Source of the DNA: Advenella faeciporci
Lineage (GTDB): Bacteria > Pseudomonadota > Gammaproteobacteria > Burkholderiales > Burkholderiaceae_B
Direction: 5' to 3'
DNA length: 64,000 nucleotides
Assembly: GCF_014652395.1 (NCBI RefSeq)
Contig: NZ_BMYS01000015.1
Coordinates: 23,039 to 87,038, forward strand
This document shows, one piece after another, positions 37,674 through 46,959 of the stretch. Numbering within the stretch: position 1 is the stretch's first letter; every line of letters begins with the position of its first letter. The position numbers and the translations under genes are program-made. The notes under the pieces were generated by a model, which made no database searches, was not told the DNA's origin, and was given only the letters and a program-made list of their open reading frames with translations.

Positions 37674-38657
37674 TTATTTTGTGTTCTGGATGGATTCAAT
37701 CAGTTCTTTCGAGAATTTTTTGTGGAATTCAGGATAGACATTGTGAACAATTTTGGCAAATTCGGCACGATCAACATCCTGGGTGATTTCCATGCCTTCT
37801 TTGGTCAGTGTTTCAAGACCTGTTTTTTCTACATTGTCAACGAAATCGCGCATGCCTTGGGCGGCTGCCAATGCAGCTTCCTTGAGTTTTGCCTTGTCTT
37901 CGTCAGACATGCTGTCATAAACCATGGGGGAAACCACAATTACGGCAGGACCATACACGTGTCCGGTCAGGGACAGGTGTTTTTGCTGGGAAGACAGCTT
38001 GGCGGAAACAATCACTGAAAGCGGGTTTTCCTGGCCATCAATGGTGCCTTGCTGCAGGGCGGTCTGCACTTCAGGCCAGGCCATGGGGGTTGGCAACATG
38101 CCCAGTTCCTTGAAGGCGGTAATGTGAATCGGGTTTTCGGTAGTGCGGATTTTCAGGCCTTTCAGGTCTGCAGGTGTCTTTACGGCATGTTTGCTGTTGG
38201 TCAGGTGACGGAAACCTTGCTCACCCCATGCCAGGGCCACCAGGCCACGTTTGGGGAATTCGGCCAGCAGTTTGTTGCCGATATCGCCATCCAGCACTTT
38301 GCGGGCATGGTCCAGGTCACGGAACAGGAAAGGAATGTCGAAAACACCGGTTTGTGGCACAAAGTTCAGGGTTGCGCCAGTAGATAAAATGGCGGCATCC
38401 ACCGTACCGATTTGCAGGCCTTCAATGACTTCACGTTCGCCGCCCAGGGCGCTGTTGGCAAACTGTTCAATTTTAATTTCACCATTAGTGCTTTTGCCAA
38501 TAGACTCTTCAAAGGCCTTGGCACCGGCACCATAATGAGAGTCTTTAGACAGGGCATAAGCCATTTTCAGGGTTTTCTCGGCCATGGCTGCGCTTGAAAA
38601 ACACAGGCTGCTGATGGCGGTGGCAACAAGAACTTTTTTAAACCATTGAGGACGCAT
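37674..38657 (-). CDS. dctP: TRAP transporter substrate-binding protein DctP
   Basis: This is the periplasmic binding protein that delivers an organic acid to DctQM. It has 327 residues with a signal peptide ending SSAAMA. DctP-family features: MAYALSKDSHYGAGAKAFEE, REVIEGLQIGTVDAAILSTG, LKGLKIRTTENPIHITAFKELGMLPTPMAWPEVQTALQQGTIDGQENPL; the Arg in KIRTTENP is the residue that usually salt-bridges the ligand carboxylate. The ligand class is therefore probably a carboxylate, but the specific compound is unknown. It starts 38 bases after the ruvA stop with no visible terminator, so read-through from ruvCA is possible. Confidence 0.94.
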   Translation of the reverse strand: MRPQWFKKVLVATAISSLCFSSAAMAEKTLKMAYALSKDSHYGAGAKAFEESIGKSTNGEIKIEQFANSALGGEREVIEGLQIGTVDAAILSTGATLNFVPQTGVFDIPFLFRDLDHARKVLDGDIGNKLLAEFPKRGLVALAWGEQGFRHLTNSKHAVKTPADLKGLKIRTTENPIHITAFKELGMLPTPMAWPEVQTALQQGTIDGQENPLSVIVSAKLSSQQKHLSLTGHVYGPAVIVVSPMVYDSMSDEDKAKLKEAALAAAQGMRDFVDNVEKTGLETLTKEGMEITQDVDRAEFAKIVHNVYPEFHKKFSKELIESIQNTK

Positions 38658-38695
38658 TTTATTTCCTTGAAATTGAGTATATAAAATTTAATAAA

Positions 38696-39268
38696 TTATT
38701 TTGCCAGTGATTTCAAAGCCATACGGATGCCTTCTGAAACGGTAATTTCAACAGGCAAGGTTTTAAGCGCAGCTTGTGACTCCCGCTCTGAATATCCCAA
38801 TGCGATCAGGGCATTAAGAATATCGGTTTGACTGTGGTTGACTGAATTTATTTGTGTGGAGTGAGTATCTCCCAGTTTGCCGCGCAGTTCAAGCAAAAGG
38901 CGTTCGGCGGTTTTTTTGCCAATGCCGGGAACCTTAAGCAGCAAGGCGGCATCCTGGTTGGCGATGGCGTTGGCCAGGTCGCTTACGCTCATCCCTGAAA
39001 GCAGGGCCAGGGCGGTACGTGATCCGATGCCACTGACTTTGATCAGGGCCCGGAAGGTGCTTCTTTCTGCCGCATGCAGAAAACCAAACAGGGTGTGGGC
39101 ATCTTCCCGGACCGCCAAATGCGTGAACAGGGTCACTTTGGCACCCAATTCGGGCAAGTCGTACAGGGTACTCATGGGAACATCAATGTCGTAACCGACC
39201 CCGTTGACATCCAGGCAGACAGTGGGAGGCAGTTTTTCGATAAGGGTTCCGGTAAGACGTCCGATCAT
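38696..39268 (-). CDS. ruvA: Holliday junction DNA-binding protein RuvA
   Basis: RuvA is the tetrameric protein that holds the Holliday junction for RuvB. ATG 39268 ([31 protein letters not shown]) gives 190 residues; ten extra upstream codons lack family character. Domain I is the OB fold; domain II has two helix-hairpin-helix motifs ([19 protein letters not shown] and [22 protein letters not shown]); domain III ([21 protein letters not shown]) contacts RuvB. It lies 22 bases after ruvC and immediately before the inserted dctPQM genes. Confidence 0.96.
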   Translation of the reverse strand: MIGRLTGTLIEKLPPTVCLDVNGVGYDIDVPMSTLYDLPELGAKVTLFTHLAVREDAHTLFGFLHAAERSTFRALIKVSGIGSRTALALLSGMSVSDLANAIANQDAALLLKVPGIGKKTAERLLLELRGKLGDTHSTQINSVNHSQTDILNALIALGYSERESQAALKTLPVEITVSEGIRMALKSLAK

Positions 39269-39290
39269 AATAATGCAATATAAAAAAAGG

Positions 39291-39836
39291 TTAACCAATC
39301 AGCCTGCCAGCCCGCATGCGTGATTGATGGCTTAGCTGGCTTTGCTCGTGGGATTTGAGCTTTTGTAACAGGGGATTGGCGTGGGCATGGCAGATGGCAC
39401 AGGCCAGGGCATCGGCCGAGTCAGATGAGGGCAATCCATTCAGGGACAGCAGGTGTTGAACCATTAATTGCACCTGTTCTTTTTTGGCGTGCCCGTTGCC
39501 CACAACGGCCTTCTTGATTTGCAGGGCCGTGTATTCGCTGACATTCAGATTGCTGTCTGCCAGTGCGCACATGGCTGCACCGCGGGCCTGTCCCAGCAAA
39601 AGCGTGGATACCGGGTTGGTATTGACAAACACTTTTTCCAGCGCCGAGTCATCGGGTTGATGAGTCTGGATCACTTCACGAATATTGTCCAGGATGGCTT
39701 TGAGTCGCTGGTAAAGGGGCAGTTCGGTGGGAACGACAATGGTGCCACTGGCCACATATTGAATACGCATACCACTGGCTTCGATCACACCGAAACCGGT
39801 GCGTCGAAGGCCAGGATCAATACCAAGTATGCGCAT
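39291..39836 (-). CDS. ruvC: Crossover junction endodeoxyribonuclease RuvC
   Basis: This is the Holliday junction resolvase. The 181 residues begin [19 protein letters not shown] with the first catalytic Asp (Asp7). The other acidic residues are in [11 protein letters not shown] and the [17 protein letters not shown] stretch near residue 140-155. It lies 6 bases after purH and 22 before ruvA, so it is in the fis-purH-ruvC-ruvA run. Confidence 0.96.
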   Translation of the reverse strand: MRILGIDPGLRRTGFGVIEASGMRIQYVASGTIVVPTELPLYQRLKAILDNIREVIQTHQPDDSALEKVFVNTNPVSTLLLGQARGAAMCALADSNLNVSEYTALQIKKAVVGNGHAKKEQVQLMVQHLLSLNGLPSSDSADALACAICHAHANPLLQKLKSHEQSQLSHQSRMRAGRLIG

Positions 39837-39842
39837 TACAGA

Positions 39843-41432
39843 TTAGTGACGGAAGTGGCGGGTGCCGGTAAAGACCATGGCAATACCGTGTTCGTCGGCA
39901 GCGGCAATCACTTCATCGTCACGGATGCTGCCACCTGGTTGAATAATGCAGTTGGCGCCGGCGGCAACGATCACATCCAGGCCGTCACGGAACGGGAAGA
40001 ACGCGTCGGACGCAGCGGCGGAATTCTGCAGGGACAGGCCGGCGTTTTCAGCCTTGATGGAAGCGATGCGGGCAGAGTCGATACGGCTCATCTGGCCGGC
40101 GCCAACACCCATGGTCATGCCGTTGGCACAAAACACGATGGCGTTTGATTTGACGAATTTAGCCACATTCCAGGCAAACAGCAGGTCTTGCATTTGCTGT
40201 TCGGCAGGTTGTTTTTTAGTGACCACTTTCAGGGCGCTGGTATCCAGGTCGAAGGCATCCGGGTCCTGGACCAGCCAGCCACCGCCCACGCGTTTGATGT
40301 CAAAGTCGTTTTTGCCATTGCCCATGGCCAGTTCAAGCACGCGCACATTTTTCTTGGCAGCCAGCAGCTCCAGGGCTTCGGCGGTGTAAGAAGGCGCCAG
40401 CAGCACTTCCATGAATTGCTCGCTGATTGCTTGTGCGGTGGCCAGGTCAACCGTACGGTTGAAGGCAATAATGCCGCCAAATGCGGAAGTGGGGTCGGTC
40501 TTGAAGGCTTTCTGGTAGGCGGCAAGTGCAGATTCGGCCACGGCGACGCCACAAGGATTGGCGTGTTTGACAATCACGCAGGCGGGTGCCTCGAAGGTGC
40601 GGACACATTCCCAGGCAGCATCAGAATCGGCAATATTGTTATACGACAGTTCTTTGCCCTGTAACTGGCGATAGCGTCCCAGCAGGCCTTCGGGGGCATT
40701 GGGGTCTACGTAGAAGGCAGCTGATTGGTGCGGGTTTTCACCGTAACGCAGTTCCTGGTGCTGTTGAACCTGCACGGTTAACACGGATGGCCATTGCTTG
40801 CGGGCCGGTTCGGCGTTTTGTGCCGGAGCGGCATCGGCCAGGCTGGTTAAGTAGTTGGTAATGGCGCCGTCGTAAGCCGCAGTGTGGGCATATACCTTGC
40901 TGGCCAGTTTCAGGCGCAGGGCATAAGAGGTTTGGCCATTTGCATCAATTTCCTGCAAGACCTGGTCGTAGTCGGCAGGGTCAATCACGACAGTCACACC
41001 ACCGGTTTCAGTACCATGGTTTTTGGCCGCGGCACGCAGCATGGCGGGGCCGCCGATGTCGATGTTTTCAATCGCGTCAGCAAAGTTGCAACCAGGCTTG
41101 GCAATGGTTTCACGGAAAGGATACAGATTGACCACCAGCAGATCGATGGGGTCAATATTGTGTTCTTTCATGGTGCTCAGGTGGATGTCGTCATCGCGAC
41201 GTCCCAGCAGGCCTCCGTGAATTTTGGGGTGCAGGGTTTTGACCCGGCCGTCGAGGATTTCAGGAGAACCCGTGTGTTCGGCAACTTCGGTAACGGCAAG
41301 ACCGGCCTGTTTCAGCAGGGCTGCAGTGCCGCCGGTGGACAGTAATTTAATGCCACGTTGTGCAAGGGCTTGGGCAAATTCGACAATACCGGTTTTGTCT
41401 GAAACCGAAAGTAAGGCAGTTGAAAGTTTCAT
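39843..41432 (-). CDS. purH: Bifunctional AICAR transformylase/IMP cyclohydrolase PurH
   Basis: PurH catalyses the last two steps of IMP synthesis. The 529 residues carry the MGS-like IMP cyclohydrolase domain at the N-terminus ([47 protein letters not shown]) and the transformylase domain from about 200 ([33 protein letters not shown] with the catalytic Lys-His, and the C-terminal [30 protein letters not shown]). It starts 5 bases after fis and ends 6 bases before ruvC. Confidence 0.97.
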   Translation of the reverse strand: MKLSTALLSVSDKTGIVEFAQALAQRGIKLLSTGGTAALLKQAGLAVTEVAEHTGSPEILDGRVKTLHPKIHGGLLGRRDDDIHLSTMKEHNIDPIDLLVVNLYPFRETIAKPGCNFADAIENIDIGGPAMLRAAAKNHGTETGGVTVVIDPADYDQVLQEIDANGQTSYALRLKLASKVYAHTAAYDGAITNYLTSLADAAPAQNAEPARKQWPSVLTVQVQQHQELRYGENPHQSAAFYVDPNAPEGLLGRYRQLQGKELSYNNIADSDAAWECVRTFEAPACVIVKHANPCGVAVAESALAAYQKAFKTDPTSAFGGIIAFNRTVDLATAQAISEQFMEVLLAPSYTAEALELLAAKKNVRVLELAMGNGKNDFDIKRVGGGWLVQDPDAFDLDTSALKVVTKKQPAEQQMQDLLFAWNVAKFVKSNAIVFCANGMTMGVGAGQMSRIDSARIASIKAENAGLSLQNSAAASDAFFPFRDGLDVIVAAGANCIIQPGGSIRDDEVIAAADEHGIAMVFTGTRHFRH

Positions 41433-41437
41433 GTTGA

Positions 41438-41674
41438 TTAGATTAAGTGATGTGTAATAAGTTTTTTACGCAGGGTATTGCGAGTAATGCCAAGCATTTC
41501 AGCCGCCTTGGATTGGTTGCTGTTGGCTTTTTGCATAACAACTTCAAGCAGCGGTTTTTCAACGCAGTTGTTAACCATTTCCCAAAGATTGCTCGGGTTG
41601 CTGTCGCCGAGTTCCTTGAAATATAGCTCTAGGTTGGTACGGACACACTCTTGAAGATTTTGAGTATTATTCAT
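41438..41674 (-). CDS. fis: Fis-family DNA-binding protein
   Basis: This is a nucleoid-associated, helix-turn-helix DNA-bending protein of 78 residues, shorter than the 98-residue E. coli Fis at the N-terminus, as usual in Betaproteobacteria. The C-terminal HTH reads [20 protein letters not shown]. Preceding helices ([23 protein letters not shown]) match the dimer core. It lies downstream of dusB, the classic dusB-fis arrangement, and leads into purH. Confidence 0.94.
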   Translation of the reverse strand: MNNTQNLQECVRTNLELYFKELGDSNPSNLWEMVNNCVEKPLLEVVMQKANSNQSKAAEMLGITRNTLRKKLITHHLI

Positions 41675-41729
41675 GGCGTAACGATATTAGTGGAATTATA
41701 TTATTGGATATAAAAATACAAGGGGATTT

Positions 41730-42743
41730 TCAGTGGGCCGGGCTGGTTGCCGGTTGCTGCCCTTGGCGGATAATCAGCTGATCAAACCATTGCTCTACGG
41801 CCGTGTACTGATCATGACTGTTGTCGATTCGGTTCATCCTGTCACAAAAAGAGTCTGCTTCAGGCAGTTTGCTGATGTACCAGGCGATATGCTTGCGGGC
41901 CGATCGAACCCCGGTGTATTCACCATAGAAGGTGTAGTGATGATGCAGGTGTTCAAGCAGGACTGCTTTCATGTGCCCGTAACCGGGTTTTGGCAGCAAC
42001 CGGCCGGTATCAAGGAAATGATTGATTTCCCTGAAGATCCAGGGGTTTCCCTGGGCTGCGCGGCCAATCATGATGGCATCTGCTTTGGTATAGTCTAGTA
42101 CGTATTTTGCCTTATAGGGATCGGTGATATCCCCATTTGCAATAACTGGAATTGAGATGTTGGCCTTGACCTGGGCAATGGTGTCGTACTCGGCCTGACC
42201 GGTGTAAAGGTCGCAGCGGGTGCGGCCATGCAGCGTTAAGGCGGAAATACCCAGGTTTTCGGCAAGACGGGCCACGCGCAAGGCGTTTTTGTTTTCCCGG
42301 TCCCAGCCGGTTCTGGTTTTAAGGGTAACCGGTACGTTGTAGGGGGTACAGGCCTTGACCACACGTTCAATGATTTGGGCAACCAGCGGCTCATTGCGTA
42401 GCAGCGCGGAACCCGAAGCGACACTGCAGACTTTTTTGGCTGGACAGCCCATGTTGATGTCAATGATGCAAGCGCCTTTTTCTATGTTGAATACGGCGGC
42501 TTCAGCCATCATGTCAGGGTCAGCACCGGCAATTTGAACGGCGATGGGGTCTACCTCGCCTTCATGGTTAAGGCGTCGCGAGGTTTTGACACTGTTCCAG
42601 AGTTTTGGGTTGCTGGCTGCCATTTCAGAAACGGCATAACCTGCTCCCAGCCGCTTGCAAAGCTGGCGGAAAGGACGATCGGTCACTCCCGCCATGGGAG
42701 CGACAAAAACAGGGTTGGGAAGGTGCCAGGGACCAATATGCAT
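41730..42743 (-). CDS. dusB: tRNA-dihydrouridine synthase DusB
   Basis: DusB is an FMN enzyme that reduces specific uridines in the tRNA D-loop. The 337 residues show the TIM-barrel Dus pattern: PVFVAPMAGVTDRPFRQLCKRLGA, IDINMGCPAKKVCSVASGSALL with the catalytic Cys, VPVTLKTRTGWD, LTLHGRTRCDLYTGQAEYD, IPVIANGDITDP and IMIGRAAQGNPWIF. The C-terminal helical domain follows. It precedes fis by 55 bases and follows ubiH by 61 bases. Confidence 0.96.
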   Translation of the reverse strand: MHIGPWHLPNPVFVAPMAGVTDRPFRQLCKRLGAGYAVSEMAASNPKLWNSVKTSRRLNHEGEVDPIAVQIAGADPDMMAEAAVFNIEKGACIIDINMGCPAKKVCSVASGSALLRNEPLVAQIIERVVKACTPYNVPVTLKTRTGWDRENKNALRVARLAENLGISALTLHGRTRCDLYTGQAEYDTIAQVKANISIPVIANGDITDPYKAKYVLDYTKADAIMIGRAAQGNPWIFREINHFLDTGRLLPKPGYGHMKAVLLEHLHHHYTFYGEYTGVRSARKHIAWYISKLPEADSFCDRMNRIDNSHDQYTAVEQWFDQLIIRQGQQPATSPAH

Positions 42744-42804
42744 GCGTAGATTTTAACCAATTGGGCTGTCGCTGAGTAAAAAATGAGCGATTTGCCTGAA
42801 AAAT

Positions 42805-43959
42805 TCAGTTTCTGAAGCCCTGTAACAAATGCATGGCCAGTGGCTGACGCAGGGGTTTGAGCAAGTCCATGCCCAGCAGGCTTAGGCCACAACCATGCTC
42901 TACCAGCGGATTGCCGGTTGAAAAAATACGCGGCAGGAAATCGGTAAGCTCACAGGTTATCATGCGGTCAAGTTTTCGGCTGTTGGCAAACTTGTCCAGG
43001 AAAGGAGCGGCAGCCTGGCTGGTGTCAAGCATCCAGGGTTTGAGGCAATGAACCAGGGTGGCCACATCGCGAAGACCCAGGTTCAGGCCCTGTCCGGCAA
43101 CCGGATGAAGGGTTTGGGCGGCATTGCCAAGGGTGGCAATATGCCCGTTAACCGTGTTTTTGCTGGCGCTTAAATGTAACGGGAAAACAGCACGTTTTTC
43201 AAGGGCGCTTAGCAAGCCCAGCCGCTCACCAAAATGCCCGGTGAGGGTTCGGGAGAAAGTGGCATCATCAAGTTGGGCCAGTTCCCGGGCACGTGCTGGC
43301 GAAGTGCACCACACAATAGACTGGGCATCCTTGTAGATGGGGTGTGGCAGGACGGCCAGGGGGCCTTCCCGGGTGAAGCGCTCCCAGGCCCACCCCTGTT
43401 TGGGGAATTGTGCCCGTGCAGAGGTAATCAGCGCATGCTGGTTATATTCGCGGTGAATGCCCTTGGGTTTGATGCCGTCACATTGGACCGCGATGCGGGT
43501 GCGCCAGGTTTTCTCGCCCTGCGTGACAATAACCGGGGCCTTGTCGTTTTCCTGGGCGGCGCTGGCCAGCTCACCACTGAGCACCGTGACCGGCAGCTGT
43601 TGAAGCCGCTCTTGCAGTTTGCGATACAATTCCGCATAGGCAACCACGCTGCCCAGCATGGGTACATTGAAGTCTTTGTTTGAAATGAGCGTGCGACCCA
43701 GGCGGTTTTTTTGTGAAACATGAACGGTTTCTATGGTGGCGCTGTGGTCTGGCCAAAGGCGGTGTTTTTCAAGAAAGACCTTGCTGCCGTAATTAAGGGC
43801 CAGGACACGTGTGTCTTTGGCAGGGTCATGCCGCTTGTTCAGACCCTGAAAAAGGGCAATGCGTAAAGAACCCTGGCTGACAGAAGCCAGTGTACAGGCC
43901 AGTGCACAGCCGGCAGGACCGGCACCCAGTATCGCAATATCAAAATCAAATTCTTCCAT
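42805..43959 (-). CDS. ubiH: UbiH-type ubiquinone biosynthesis FAD hydroxylase
   Basis: This is an FAD monooxygenase acting in ring hydroxylation of ubiquinone. ATG 43959 (MEEFDFDIAILGAGPAG) gives 384 residues; an ATG three codons earlier is equally open. FAD-binding motifs: GAGPAGCALACTLA near the N-terminus, and the second FAD motif ATLGNAAQTLHPVAGQGLNLGLRDV. The GNAAQ form rather than GDAAH matches UbiH. It sits upstream of dusB, a position often held by a UbiH/VisC-type gene in Burkholderiales. Which ring position it hydroxylates is inferred only. Confidence 0.85.
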   Translation of the reverse strand: MEEFDFDIAILGAGPAGCALACTLASVSQGSLRIALFQGLNKRHDPAKDTRVLALNYGSKVFLEKHRLWPDHSATIETVHVSQKNRLGRTLISNKDFNVPMLGSVVAYAELYRKLQERLQQLPVTVLSGELASAAQENDKAPVIVTQGEKTWRTRIAVQCDGIKPKGIHREYNQHALITSARAQFPKQGWAWERFTREGPLAVLPHPIYKDAQSIVWCTSPARARELAQLDDATFSRTLTGHFGERLGLLSALEKRAVFPLHLSASKNTVNGHIATLGNAAQTLHPVAGQGLNLGLRDVATLVHCLKPWMLDTSQAAAPFLDKFANSRKLDRMITCELTDFLPRIFSTGNPLVEHGCGLSLLGMDLLKPLRQPLAMHLLQGFRN

Positions 43960-44053
43960 GATGGCCATATTTTAGCGCTTCTTTTGAGCAGTTCGGCGGT
44001 AATTTCATTTTTTTGCGCTTTTGGTGATTATCCCGAAAACGGGGCAACAGCTA

Positions 44054-44082
44054 TTACAATACGCTATCTGCATGATTATAAT
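44054..44082 (+). promoter_or_regulatory. Promoter upstream of the CtaG-type gene
   Basis: TTACAA (44054-44059) and TATAAT (44077-44082) are spaced 17 bases, 31 bases before the start codon at 44114, in the 154-base divergent gap with ubiH. Confidence 0.7.
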
Positions 44083-44113
44083 AGTTTAATTAATTTTTTT
44101 CGATCGGTGGTTT

Positions 44114-45043
44114 ATGAATCTGGACCTGATGCATTGGCTGCAGCCATGGGAGTTTTCTCCTACTCTGGTCATCGCTTTTCTTGGCTGCGGTATTTTGTTC
44201 ATGCGCGGCACTGCCGTGCACAAGGTTACCCGTACCCGGCAATGGCTGTTCTGGATCGGGTTTTTCATGATTTACCTGTCTTTGCATACGCATATCGACT
44301 ACTATGCCGAACGCATGTTTTTCATTCACCGCATACAGCATGTGGTACTGCATCATTTGGGGCCACTTATTGTCATGGCGGCCTATCCGGGCCAGGTTAT
44401 GCGTGCTGGGCTGCCATTGCGGGCAAGGGTCTGGCTGAAAAATTTCCGTCAAACTTTTTCCGGCCGTTTCATTGAAGGCGTCCTGACCAATAAAATCTTT
44501 GTGCCGGTCCTGTTTGTCATGCTGGTGTTGGTCTGGCTGGATCCCACCATTCAGTTCTATTCCATGCTCGACTGGAAGTTGTACCGGCTCATGAACTGGT
44601 CGGTCGTCATTAGCGGGTTTATGTACTGGAACCTGGTGCTTGACCGTCGCCCCTCCAATCCGCCGCTGCTGACGGCTAAAACCTGGCTGGGCCGTATGGG
44701 GCAGTGGTGTGTCAAAGGAGGCTCTCCCGCCGTCATGTCACCCGGAGCCCGTGTGCTTTCCCCCATTTTGACCATGTTGCCGCAAATGGTGGCGGGCGCT
44801 TATATTGCCTTTACCTCGGTTGATTTATACCCCCTGTTTGATCTATGCGGCAGGGCATTGCCCATGAGCGCCCTGCAAGATCAAAGTATCGGCGGTCTTA
44901 CCATGTGGATCCCGGCAGCGTTGGTAGAGTCTTTTGGCTTGCTGGTGGCCTTGGCTAACATGATGCGCCTGTCGGCCAAGGGACGTTTGCGTTCCACCTT
45001 CAGGGGAAAGGAAGTGGGGCGCCTGCCGGCAGGTGTGCTTTAG
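44114..45043 (+). CDS. CtaG-like cytochrome c oxidase assembly factor (caa3-type)
   Basis: This is a 309-residue multi-spanning membrane protein with about seven hydrophobic helices. His-rich loops (LHTHIDYYAERMFFIHRIQHVVLHHLGPLIVMAAYPGQ) and the segment MYWNLVLDRRPSNPP are diagnostic of the CtaG/PF09678 family involved in copper delivery or assembly of heme-copper oxidases. It has its own promoter and no oxidase genes nearby. It is convergent with the YheT-type gene, with a 4-base stop overlap. The copper role comes from the family, not from this locus. Confidence 0.85.
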   Translation: MNLDLMHWLQPWEFSPTLVIAFLGCGILFMRGTAVHKVTRTRQWLFWIGFFMIYLSLHTHIDYYAERMFFIHRIQHVVLHHLGPLIVMAAYPGQVMRAGLPLRARVWLKNFRQTFSGRFIEGVLTNKIFVPVLFVMLVLVWLDPTIQFYSMLDWKLYRLMNWSVVISGFMYWNLVLDRRPSNPPLLTAKTWLGRMGQWCVKGGSPAVMSPGARVLSPILTMLPQMVAGAYIAFTSVDLYPLFDLCGRALPMSALQDQSIGGLTMWIPAALVESFGLLVALANMMRLSAKGRLRSTFRGKEVGRLPAGVL

Positions 45044-46110
45044 CCGCCCTGGCAGAAAAACTGCTCTAACCGGTGCGCTAACCAGTTAAAGTTTGAGGGA
45101 AAGGGGCCGGTTGAAAAACCGGCATGGCCACCTGTTTTGGGCAGGTGCAGGGTAACAGAGGCAGAAATATCCCTGATGCCGGGTAGCGAGTTTTCTGGAA
45201 TGAAGGGATCGTTTCTGGCGTTCAGGACCAGGGCTGGAATGCAGATGTCTTTAAGAAATGCTTTGCTTGAACAACGGGTCCAGTAGTCAAGCGCGCCTTT
45301 GAAACCATGCACCGGAGCCGTATAGGCATCATCAAAATCAAACAGGGTTTTGGCCTGCTGTATTTTATCAATATCAATGTCATCGGGAAACTGCCGGCTT
45401 TTTTCCCTGATTTTCTTTTTCATGGTTTGTAAAAAATGGGGTGTATACACGAAACGCCCAAAAAATCCGGTTTCCAGCTGCTTTCCGGTTGCCAGCAGGT
45501 CCAGAGGCACTGAGATGCCTGCCACAGCCTGAAGCCAGCTCAGGCTTTCCTGTTGTTCTCCGGCGTATTTCAGCAGGGCATTGCCACCCATGGAAATGCC
45601 ACAGGCATGCCAGCGTGCGTTTGGCAGACGCTGGCGTACATGATTGAAAATAGTGTGAATATCGGTAGAGTCGCCGGAAAAGTAGGACCGGGGCAGTTTG
45701 TTGGCCTCTCCTGAGCAGCCACGGAAATGGGCAACCGCGACCACCCAGTTTTTTTGCCGGAAATAATGGCAAATGGCGCGGGCATAATGGCTTTGGCTGC
45801 TGCCTTCCAGTCCATGAAACAAAACCAGGGCGGGGGGTGCGCCGGTTAGGCTGCCAGGGTTTGTGGTTTGCCCTTTCTGACAAACAGCGGGGGCGACTGG
45901 TCTATTGCTTTCGGGGGCCAGCGGGTGCAGGCCTGGAATATTCCAGTCTATGTCAATAAAGTCATTATCGGTGGTAATGACTCTTTCACGGGCATAGAAG
46001 ATTGAAGGTCGTGGCACGAATCGGGACGCAAAGATGGTTTGCGATTGTCCGTCGGGCAACCATTTTGGAGAAGGACAGGCACTAAAATCCAGCTGGGTCT
46101 TCAAGGGCAA
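45040..46110 (-). CDS. YheT family alpha/beta hydrolase
   Basis: This is a cytoplasmic serine hydrolase-fold protein of 356 residues. The N-terminal WLPDGQSQTIFASRF and the HGLEGSSQSHYARAICHYF oxyanion region are typical of YheT/EMB8 proteins. The nucleophile elbow is GISMGGN (Ser in HACGISMGGNALLKYAG), the Asp is in LNARNDPFIPENSLP, and His is in KTGGHAGFSTG, so the triad is complete. Physiological substrate is unknown. The region around residue 65-85 (PESNRPVAPAVCQKGQTTNPGSLTG) looks like an insertion relative to the family. Confidence 0.87.
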   Translation of the reverse strand: MPLKTQLDFSACPSPKWLPDGQSQTIFASRFVPRPSIFYARERVITTDNDFIDIDWNIPGLHPLAPESNRPVAPAVCQKGQTTNPGSLTGAPPALVLFHGLEGSSQSHYARAICHYFRQKNWVVAVAHFRGCSGEANKLPRSYFSGDSTDIHTIFNHVRQRLPNARWHACGISMGGNALLKYAGEQQESLSWLQAVAGISVPLDLLATGKQLETGFFGRFVYTPHFLQTMKKKIREKSRQFPDDIDIDKIQQAKTLFDFDDAYTAPVHGFKGALDYWTRCSSKAFLKDICIPALVLNARNDPFIPENSLPGIRDISASVTLHLPKTGGHAGFSTGPFPSNFNWLAHRLEQFFCQGG

Positions 46111-46125
46111 CGGCTATTTAAAAGT

Positions 46126-46587
46126 TTAATGGAGCAGCATGCTGACTGCCGGATGCAATTCGTCAAGGACGGTATCAGGAGGCGCCAGAGAGGCATGGTG
46201 AAGGATAATATGCCAGCCACTGCGGTTTTTTTGGTAAATATTGGTGACGTTGCAAAGCATTTCTTTCTGGCCCATTGATGTGGCAAGGTAATGTCGTTCG
46301 AGAATGGTATGAACAACGATCATGCCGTGGTGAAAAATGACCGGTATTTTTGCTTCGATGCTAAGAGGCCCTTTGGAAAGAATTTCTTTCCAGGAAGCCT
46401 GGATGGCCTGATGGCCCACCAGGCGTTCACCATTAGGGTGGATGCAGACAATATCTTCATCATCAGCCCAGGTTTGCATGAGTCTGTTCAGGTCTGCTTC
46501 GCGAAGCGCTTCGTAAAAAGACTGCTCAACCTCGGCAGGGCTGGTGAAAACACTGCGTTTGATGGCTCCGGGTGTTTTAGTGCCCAT
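46126..46587 (-). CDS. NTF2-like/SnoaL-fold protein
   Basis: This is a 153-residue protein of the nuclear-transport-factor-2-like superfamily (DUF4440/SnoaL type). The segment VEQSFYEALREADLNRLMQTWADDEDIVCIHPNGERLVGHQAIQASW is the standard N-terminal helix-strand pattern with the pocket Trp/Asp. The second half gives the curved sheet ending WHIILHHASLAPP. Function cannot be told: the fold covers enzymes and binding proteins. Its start overlaps the upstream zinc-finger gene by 11 bases, suggesting coupled expression. Confidence 0.8.
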   Translation of the reverse strand: MGTKTPGAIKRSVFTSPAEVEQSFYEALREADLNRLMQTWADDEDIVCIHPNGERLVGHQAIQASWKEILSKGPLSIEAKIPVIFHHGMIVVHTILERHYLATSMGQKEMLCNVTNIYQKNRSGWHIILHHASLAPPDTVLDELHPAVSMLLH

Positions 46588-46774
46588 GCACTTTTTCGCC
46601 TTCTTTCAGTTTGTACTGGGTGCCACAGTATGGGCAACTGACTTCACCGGTTTTGGTAACATCCAGAAAAACACGGGGATGCAGGCTCCAACGGGGAGCG
46701 TTGGGGCCTGGGCAATGTAAGGGCAGGTCTTGTGCGGTAACAATAATGGGGTCTTGTGTTGCTTGAGATGACAT
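46577..46774 (-). CDS. zf-CHCC zinc-finger protein (NDUFS6-like)
   Basis: This is a short protein of 65 residues from ATG 46774 (MSSQATQDPIIVTAQDLPLHCPG); six additional codons upstream (MPRRKK) are possible. The pattern LHCPG...LHPRVFLDV...VSCPYCGTQYKLKEG, with Cys, His and a CPYC pair, is the zf-CHCC domain, whose mitochondrial relative is the complex I subunit NDUFS6. Such genes are common in Burkholderiales; a role in respiratory complex assembly is inferred by homology only. It is divergent from the second azlC. Confidence 0.86.
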   Translation of the reverse strand: MSSQATQDPIIVTAQDLPLHCPGPNAPRWSLHPRVFLDVTKTGEVSCPYCGTQYKLKEGEKVHGH

Positions 46775-46959
46775 TTTTTTCCTTCTGGGCATGCAATAGC
46801 CGAAACATTAAATTTTCACAAAAACAGGGCTTGGGCGCAAGCGTTGCAAAATAAGCCTGTTTCTGGATGAAACCTGGCTTTATTTTAATGAAAACATCCT
46901 GGCTTTGCTAGAATTCGCTTTACGGTTAATAATTTCAATCATTGTACAAGGAAGTCGTT

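Noticed and set aside
39468..40148. 226-codon open frame on the plus strand across ruvC and purH
   Set aside because: Lies entirely antisense to ruvC/purH codons; Gly/His/Val composition is the mirror of purH codon usage.
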